Source: Batillaria attramentaria (lineage: Eukaryota; Mollusca; Gastropoda; Batillariidae). From it: 64,000 bases of DNA. Position 1 is the first letter of the stretch. Every line of letters starts with the position of its first letter. A program made the position numbers and the translations under genes. This document shows, piece after piece, positions 13,901 through 23,027 of this stretch. The stretch spans positions 180,001-244,000 of the forward strand of contig JACVVK020000055.1 of assembly GCA_018292915.2 (NCBI GenBank), in the 5' to 3' direction. The notes beneath the pieces were generated by a model. That model was not told the DNA's origin and made no database searches. It saw only the letters and a list, made by a program, of their open reading frames with translations.

Positions 13901-15602
13901 ACGTTGTGTATTCAGGTTTGGCTTACCTGGCGTTTCTTTTGTTGCCTTTGGGGAGCCGGGTTGGCCGAATGGTAGAGCGTTGGACTTCTAGTGCTCGGGT
14001 CGTGAGTTCGTATCCCGGCTGAGGCCAAATATTTGTGCTGGCTTTTTCATCGTTGCCCAGTCTTTGATATCACCCGCATGTGGTGGAAAAGGACGTTAAT
14101 CCCCAAACTCCCACCCACCCCACCCCACCCACCCACCCACCCTTCGTTGCCTTTGTTTTGGTCGAAGCTGATTCTGCATCTATTTTGCTACGGTTGTGAT
14201 GACTACTCTCCCTTCCCCGCCCGCCCCTCTTTCACTTAAATCATTAGTTTGTGGAACGTGTCTCTTTCACTTAAATCATTAGTTTGTGGAGCGTGTCTCT
14301 TTCACTTAAATCATTAGTTTGTGGAACGTGTCTCTTTCACTTAAATCATTAGTTTGTGGAACGTGTCTCTTTCACTTAAATCATTAGTTTGTGGAACGTG
14401 TCTCTTTCACTTAAATCATTAGTTTGTGGAACGTGTCTCTTTCACTTAAATCATTAGTTTGTGGAACGTGTCTCTTTCACTTAAATCATTAGTTTGTGGA
14501 ACGTGTCTCTTTCACTTAAATCATTAGTTTGTGGAACGTGTCTCTTTCACTTAAATCATTAGTTTGTGGAACGTGTCTCTTTCACTTAAATCATTAGTTT
14601 GTGGAACGTGTCTCTTTCACTTAAATCATTAGTTTGTGGAACGTGTCTCTTTCACTTAAATCATTAGTTTGTGGAACGTGTCTCTTTCACTTAAATCATT
14701 AGTTTGTGGAACGTGTCTCTTTCACTTAAATCATTAGTTTGTGGAACGTGTCTCTTTCACTTAAATCATTAGTTTGTGGAACGTGTCTCTTTCACTTAAA
14801 TCATTAGTTTGTGGAACGTGTCTCTTTCACTTAAATCATTAGTTTGTGGAACGTGTCTCTTTCGGAGAGTAAAGGAAGATCCAGTGAAAGTACTTTTTTT
14901 ACTTTCTTCAAAAAAAGGCGTGTGACGGACCTCCATAGCATCATCTTACCATCATCCTCATTTCCATCGTCATGCATAATGAAAATTGCCCCAGCTTCCG
15001 AGCCCTCCGTGGATTCCACCCATGACCTGGAAGGAACACCACTGGAACTGGCAAAGAGTTGGGGCAGAAAAAAAGGCGTGTGTCCCACCATATGCTAAGA
15101 TGCTGGCTTTACTTTCTGTAATTGTTCAACCAACTTCCGTTCACCCCATGAAACCAGTTACATCTACGCTGCACTAAGGGGAAAAAAAAAACGTGTTTGT
15201 GCTTCAGTGAACTTTCAAGTGGCCTACTCCAAACACCGCGACAGCGGCAAACAGGAAGAACCGCAAGAGAGCGACTGGAAGAATGTCGGGCTGTCCCAAA
15301 CCTATACTCTGCCGGAAGCTGTCAGCACGCTTGCCTGTGGTGGGGACACGGTAACGTTGTGGGTGCGCGCGAGCGACGTCATGGGCAACCAGATGGAGGA
15401 GACAACTCAGGTCACTTTCGACGAAACTCCGCCAGAGGTGGAGCTGCCCGAGTTAGAGATGAACGCGCCTGTTTCTGGTGTCCCCTTCAGTTCCGTGTAC
15501 GTCTTTTTTTTTCTTTTTTTTAATAGTTACGCATATGTTTAGTTACCTGGACCCGTGTATGTGCGTGCGTGCGTGCGTGCGTGTGCGCGCGTTCGTGCGT
15601 TC

Positions 15603-15669
<67 letters not shown>

Positions 15670-17279
15670 TGTGCGTGTGTGTGCGTGTGCGTGCGTGCGT
15701 GCGTGTTTGAGAGAGAGATAGAGAGTTTTGTTGCTTAAGAGTTTTGTTGCTTAAGAGTCTCTTGCGTGAGAGAGAGAGAGAGGCAATGACAATGACAATG
15801 ATCCTTTATTTATCAACGGTAAAGCTATTGGCACAATTACCGTTTCCAAACTTGCAGTTGCTGCTCTAAATTAGAAGAGAGAGAGAGAGAGAGAGAGAGC
15901 ACATGTACTACTTTAATCTTCAACCTTTTTTCTTTTCTTTTTTGCAGTTTCCACTTTCACACCAGAGATGTGGAGTCTGGCATCGCCTTTGTCAACTGGA
16001 CCTTCACACGGTCAAACGGAAACGTTCTCTACCAGGAGAAAGTTCAGCCCAAACTCACCAAGGTATGTCTACAAGTGTAGAGCCAACGCCATCTTCGCCA
16101 CATTTTGTAACCCTCGCCACTTGGCTTGTTTGACACATCGCTTGGGGCGGTCGGTGGCCTTGTGGTTAAGAGACGTGTCACCAATGCGAGAGGTCAGGGG
16201 TTCGAGTCCCACTCGGGGCAAAGAAATTTTCCATCTCGTATTAGGCGTTGGGACGCACCCAAATTACTGCTTAAAAAATCGTTTCCGTGGACAGGTTTTC
16301 TAAAGTACACAAAAATGGGTGATTCTAGATGTATTTTGTGTGCTGAATCCAAATCTGAAGATATCTCACCTGTAACGATTCGCATTTTTTTAGTATCGTC
16401 ATTTTCTATTTTTAGTACTTGTACTTTTGACTGTGCGCACCTGGCGACAAACAAACTTATGGCATTCTTTATAATTCATGGTAATTTTGTTCAGTTTGTT
16501 GAAAAACAAACATTCTGGACACGTGAAACAAATCTAAGAGCCTATGGGTCTTGTGAAAGACTTTGAAAAAGAGATAAAGACATAATATCTCCCCATTTGG
16601 GGTGTGGATGAATGTCAAGTAATACATCATACATGATTCTGAAATTTACACAAATACATGTATAACGAAAGAAATCACAACAAAACCAGAAAGCACATAG
16701 CATGATAAAAGAGACAATGGCTCATATACATGTGCAAGGTGCACAAAATGCTAGCATAGCCACAGCACCATTGACGTTATGGACAATACAGGTTGTGCAT
16801 AACAACGCCGATCCCAAGTGACAGAACGGAAATTTATAAAGCCACAGAGTTAAAACCCAACCAAACCCACCCCACTTATGTTTAAAAAAAATACATGTCT
16901 TCTTCAACCTGTTTTCTCCTTTGCAGGACTGTCCACCGGGGAATTTTCGCACATGCTACTGCACACGCCAGAGGAACAGTAAATGCTTTCTCGTCGACCA
17001 ATCGTACGCTTTGAACAACTGTCACGTGACGGTGGAGAAGGAGAAATTGTCTACAGAACAGATCACTGTCAAGTGGGAAGTCTTCAACATGGCTGGGCTC
17101 GTCTCCTCTGGTACAATGCTGGTAAGAAGTACATGTAATATAATCTGAGTATTGCAATTCGCGATTAATCCAATTTGTGTGTGTGTGTTCGTGTGTGTGT
17201 GTGTGTGTGTGGGGGGGGGGGGTTCAGCAAACGGCATGAGCATTTAAGGACTCAAAGATTTCCCAAGCTAGAATAAACC

Positions 17280-17336
<57 letters not shown>

Positions 17337-20300
17337 GAGGAGGAGGAGGAGGAGGAGGAGGAGTTGTAGTAGTCGTCGTCGTCGTTGTAGTAGTAGTATC
17401 ATTATTATAATTCTCTATTCATAACTGTTACTTTTCCAGAAAGGAGATCTCACTGCTCTGAACGGAACCGAAGAATGTAAGCAATGACACACATTTCATT
17501 TTATTTATCTAAAAAATATCATACACTGGATCTGAATGCCACACAATTCCTTGCTTTTTTTGGGTTTTGTTGTTGTTGTTGTTGTTGTTGTTGTAAATTT
17601 GTACTTTCTGTGAACATGAGTTAGTGACTATGTCCTCTGAATGCTACATGTGAAGTGTTTGCCTAATGAACCACGTGCAGCCAGTTCACTCGTACATTCG
17701 CTGCGTTTGTTGGGCATTATGTATTTGCGCTCGCTACATAAGATAATGTTGTGATATATGCAAAACAGACTTCCCGCCTCAGAACGTGCGCAGTGAGTCC
17801 ATCACGACCAATGGGGTCAGCTTGATGTGGACACATCCGCCCAGTTGTTTCCGCCGCACAGCCATCTGGGTAACCGTCACTGACGACGATGGAAATGAAT
17901 TCAAGGTAACGGAGGATGTATATCTCTACCGTTGAATAGTCAAAAGGGCGTAAGTGTTTTTCAAGTCGATAGCGCTTGAATCGTTTTGCCAAACGAAGGT
18001 ACAGATGTTGTACTTTTTAATATCTTCTATGAACAGTGTCAGTAGATAGTGTGTTTTGTAGCGAATCTTGTAAGCAAAATAAAATGTTGGTGTTTCTTCA
18101 ATACCTTTTTTTTGGGGTGGGGGGGGGGATCTCCAGTCATGTGTTCTGGTGTGCGTCATTCATCAGATTCATTGGAAATGCATTACAACGTATTTACTTA
18201 CGACTCAGCTGAATTTTCTTGTATCCAGTTCTGGTGGTAGTTGAACTAATACATAAGTAGCCCATGGTCAGCCTCGTTTCGTTGTCTCTTCCTATTTTCC
18301 GGCCAAGAAACGTTATGATCAAAGACCCGAGAGTGACAACAGGGAGAACTTAGCTCTCTTTCTTTGTATCGAAACCATGCATGTAGTTCTAAGGTAAGAA
18401 GAATGTTGACATGCGTTGGGGTGGGTTGGAGGCGCTAAAACTAGTCTCCCATCTTATGCTCAGCCACAACAAAGGAATTGTCTGTATTTATAAGGGTGTT
18501 TTGGGTGATATCAAAGACGAGGCAACGATGAAAAGGCCCCAGAAAGGAAATTCGACCTCACGACCCGAGCATTGGAATTCCAACGCTCTACCGTTCGGCC
18601 ACCTCGGCTCCCCGTCTATATTAATTTGTAAGTCTAGGGTCTTTGGGTACAACCAACCCTCTTTACCCTTTGTGTTCGGGTGTTCCAGAGGAAGGTGCAT
18701 ACGGAAGCCACCCAGTTTGACCTCACAGGACTAGAGCCGGGGACACAGTACACTGCGCATCTCACCACCAACTACGATGGACAGATGAGTGAATCGCAAT
18801 CCTTTGTTTTCTCCACAGGTAAGCATGCTGCATCTGTTCCTGTATACTACTACAAACAAAACTGACACACGCGAAACAAACAAATTACTACAACTCCAAT
18901 GACACTGTACGTTTATATTGTTGTTGTTATCGCTTTTGTTGCTCAGAGGCGATGATTCACAAGCACGTCCTTTACACACAATTAAACGCATTTTTTTTTT
19001 TGTTTCCTTTTTCTTGTCCTTTTTGTTTCTGCGCGGCGTTAAGCCCTAACTAACTAACTAACTAACTCCTTTTTTTGTTTCAGTTGAAGAAAATGGTTTG
19101 GGTGACGGAGCGATAGCTGGCATCGTTATAGGTCAGTAATCATATCAAGAAAATAAAACTTTGCCCAAAACCTACCACTCAAAGGGAACGAATAGGGAAG
19201 TGGGCGCTGCAAGGGAGAGAACTGTGCCTGTAATGGAAGAGTGATTTTTAAATTTAAAAAAAAAAAAAAACTTTATTATCCCTTTCGGGAAATTCGGGCT
19301 ACTTCCCCCGGGGAAAACGCGTCGCCGCGGTGCAGCGCCACCCAATGCCTATCCTATATTTTTTACAATTTTGCTAGGGGAGGGAAGCCGGATAACCCGG
19401 AGAGAAACCCCCGATGAGCAGCCCAGTAGCCAGGAAAAACCGGTGTGACAAGTTCGACCTGGGCTCGAACCCACGCTTCATCGCCATGACATTGGTGACG
19501 GCCGTTCAGTAGCGCAGCGGCTAAATCCGACGCGCTACCCATTAGACCACCGCACACCACTAGATCTAGCAGATCCCAGCACAGAAAAAAAAAACAATGT
19601 TAGGAAAGAGGGTGGGGGCCGGGGGGTGGGGGGGGGAGCGAAATTGGTGAAGGTCCCCCATGCCATCAACCAGCATGTCCCTCACAGCTCCATGGTGCAA
19701 TGGAAATGAGTCCAGCTTGTGTAGTGGCCAGTGAGGACAGCTGTTTGGGCCACACCTGAAGGTAGCACCAAAGACATTGGTAGCACTACCAAACAGTACG
19801 CAAGCACCACAATGAAGTGGCGTCGCTTGTTGAAAAAAAAAAGCGTCCTTTTCTACACTGACATCGGATTTCCGTTCTTTGGCAGATTGTTTGATGGACG
19901 ATCGAACACTCGAAATGATTCAGATGTTTCTTATTCATTAACCGACCTGCGGCGGTCGGTGGTGTAGTGCTTAGGAGACTTTGCCACCTATGTGAGATGT
20001 CAGGTTCGAGGCCCACTCGGGACAAAGTATTTTGTCTTCTCTACGTGGCTTCGTTCATTCGGGCTGATCGTCCGGGGTTCTTTCCGGGTACTCCGGCTTC
20101 CTCCCGCTCTGCTTTGGAAATGTTCAGCCCACAAAATTTAAAAATAAAGTCAATTCCGATTTCCCAAACTTAAATGGCTGAGCTGGCCCTTCGCACCACG
20201 TGATTGTAATGAGTTCATGTCCAGTTGTGTCAGAGAATGCGTGTGATTCACGTGAGAATGCGTGTGATTCACGTGAGCGTGCGTGTTGGGTTCAGCACGC

Positions 20301-20786
20301 GGCGCTTTGAGTCAATTCGAGAAACAGGGTAAACACAATACACACATATTATTATTATTATTATTATTCAGGTCTGTGTATTGTTTCAAGGGGGAAGACC
20401 CCCCCGTGGTATGGCCCATGCCATGAACCATTCACAGTCGAGCATTTTGTAGTCTCGTGCGTGGATCTCGCGGAGATCCGCGACAAGTACTTCTCTGTGG
20501 ATTCATTGAAGGTGTTGTTCAGGGACGTCCCCCCTGACAACATCTTCAATTTCTTAAAGGAGACAAACCTGTTTTTATAAAATTTAATTCAAAATTTATA
20601 GTCTTTCATTGACCTCCGTCCGTTCAATTTTTAAGTCTTGTAAGAAACCTCTCATTTAAACCCAGTAGATTTTTAATATATATTTACATCCTGTTTTATT
20701 GTATACCCCTTTTATTTTTCATGACCTGGCAGAAAGGGACCTCGCTTTGCCGCGAAATAGTCTTTGTTGGTTGCGCGGTGTAAAGC

Positions 20787-20837
<51 letters not shown>

Positions 20838-22334
20838 GTGTATTGTTTCAGGCTTACTCGTGCTTGTGGTGGCGATTGCTGCACTTGTACTGATGTCCCG
20901 ATCTCAGAGGGTGCGAGACACAGTCCGTTCTGTGAGACCGGGATCCGCGAAGTTCAGCAGCTCGATGAAGCAGGACCTGGTGGAGATCTGTGTCAGAACA
21001 ACACACGTGGACAATCGGGTGAGAACTTGCTACTTACACAGGTAAAACAGTGCATCATCGGTGGCTCAGCTGGTAGCCCGTACAAATTTAGCGCTGTGTT
21101 AGGCCATTGTCAGATTTGAGGTTATTTTTATGTGTGTCCAAACAAAGAGCGAACATGGTGTTTTTTTCCCCGTGTTTCTCGTGTGACATACGGCTACAAC
21201 ATGCCTTTGTCCTAATTTTTCCAGAGCGTGTTTTCCGTGTTTGTTCGAACAAAAACGTCTCCTGCTGCGAGAATAAGTGCTATATGATTATTATTATTAT
21301 TATTATGAGCCGTGCGGACTGGCCATCACCACTGTCGCGGCGAAAGACTTCGCCGATTCGTTGGATCCCAGGCTGAAAAATAGGTTGTCCTCCAGCGCGG
21401 TTGCACATTTTCGTGTCCCACATCCGTCACTAATTTTTTTTTTCTTCTATCACCAACAGCAGGAAGGTATTGACAATCATGCAGCGGTCTTGGACGACAA
21501 CGACGACTCGTACCTGTACCTCCAAGGTAGTCAGTCCTGGGACCTACCGGCGGAATGGAGAGTGGAAAGGAGACAGCTCACGCTTCTGGACCAGATCGGC
21601 AATGGCAGGTTTGCCGAGATCTTCAAAGCCTCGCTGAAGACATCAGACCCTGACTCCCAGGATCTCACAGTAGCGGCTAAGATACTGAAGGGTAAGCGTG
21701 GCCTAGTCCGATTCATCTGACTCAGGAATGGGCCTGCGTCACTTTAGTCTATAGAGTTCGCCTTTTCCACCACATACGGGTGATATTGAAGACGGGGCAA
21801 CGACGAAAAAGCCAGCACAAATAATTTATTTGGCCCCAGTCGGGGCCGTTTCATGATGCACGAGAGCATTTGGGTTGCATTTTGCTTGTTGCATTAATTA
21901 TTAACTTCAGTTTTTGCATTCTAGCTGTGGGATACAAATATAGTAACTGCCGGCTGCGTTACGTTACTTTTTATTCGATATATATTTATGAGTTTACCGG
22001 TGTTCAGCTTAACTATATATGCGTTGTGATGTGTTGCAGCTAACTTTAATGAGAATGACGCCAACCGCATGATGGTCAAAATCCGTTTCTTTGCTACAAG
22101 GCTTGGTTACCACGACAACGTGCTGCGTTTCCATGGAGCTGTGCTGGACAACGTACCCTGTAGGTCACTAGTGTATCTCTTTAACTTTCCTAGAGGGCCT
22201 TTGGGTTGGAGAAGTATAAAGGAGTTTCCTTAAGCAAAAAAAAAAAAGTTAATTTATTGCTGACACTGACATCAGAGACTGAATTGTGTTTTTGTCAAAC
22301 CGTAGGCGTGCTACATGATTATGATTATGATTAT

Positions 22335-22414
<80 letters not shown>

Positions 22415-22937
22415 TGGGCCCCACTATGCTGGTGGAGTACTGTGAGTGTGGCCAGCTGGACAAGTGGCTGCAGAACCTTGATGGGATCACCGCTGGCGAC
22501 AAGATGGACACGCTTTGTCGATTCGCCTTGGAGATCGCATGTGGCATGCACTACTTGGCATCACAGAAGGTTAGGCAGACTTGTAGTAGTACTAGTTCTT
22601 GTAGTAGTAGTAGTAGTAGTAGTGGCATCAGTAGTAGAAGTGGCAGTACATGTAGTAGTAGTAGCAATAGCAGCAGCAGCAGTAGTAGTAGTAGTAGAAG
22701 CGGCAGCAAGAGTAGGACTTAGTAGTAATGGTTGTAGTTGTTGCCGTCCTTGTTGGCTGTTGTTGTCGTCGTCGTCGTAGTAGTAGTTGTTGTCATTCTT
22801 GTTGTTGTCGTCGTAGTAACAGAAATAGTAGCAGGAGTTATAGCTGTAGTGGTGGTAAGGGTTGTGGTGTGTATTTAAGTACCCCCTCCCCTGTCTGGGC
22901 TCATCTTTGAAAACATGAAAAATTGTGATAACGTGCA

Positions 22938-23027
<90 letters not shown>

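Noticed and set aside
14229..14862. Regular direct repeats that could be read as a CRISPR array
   Set aside because: The units are contiguous with no unique spacers, and the window is eukaryotic. It is a satellite.
21277..21459. N-terminal part of the frame leading into kinase exon 21460 ([15 protein letters not shown]...)
   Set aside because: It is intron sequence over an ATT repeat. A clear acceptor (CACCAACAG) opens the exon at 21460.
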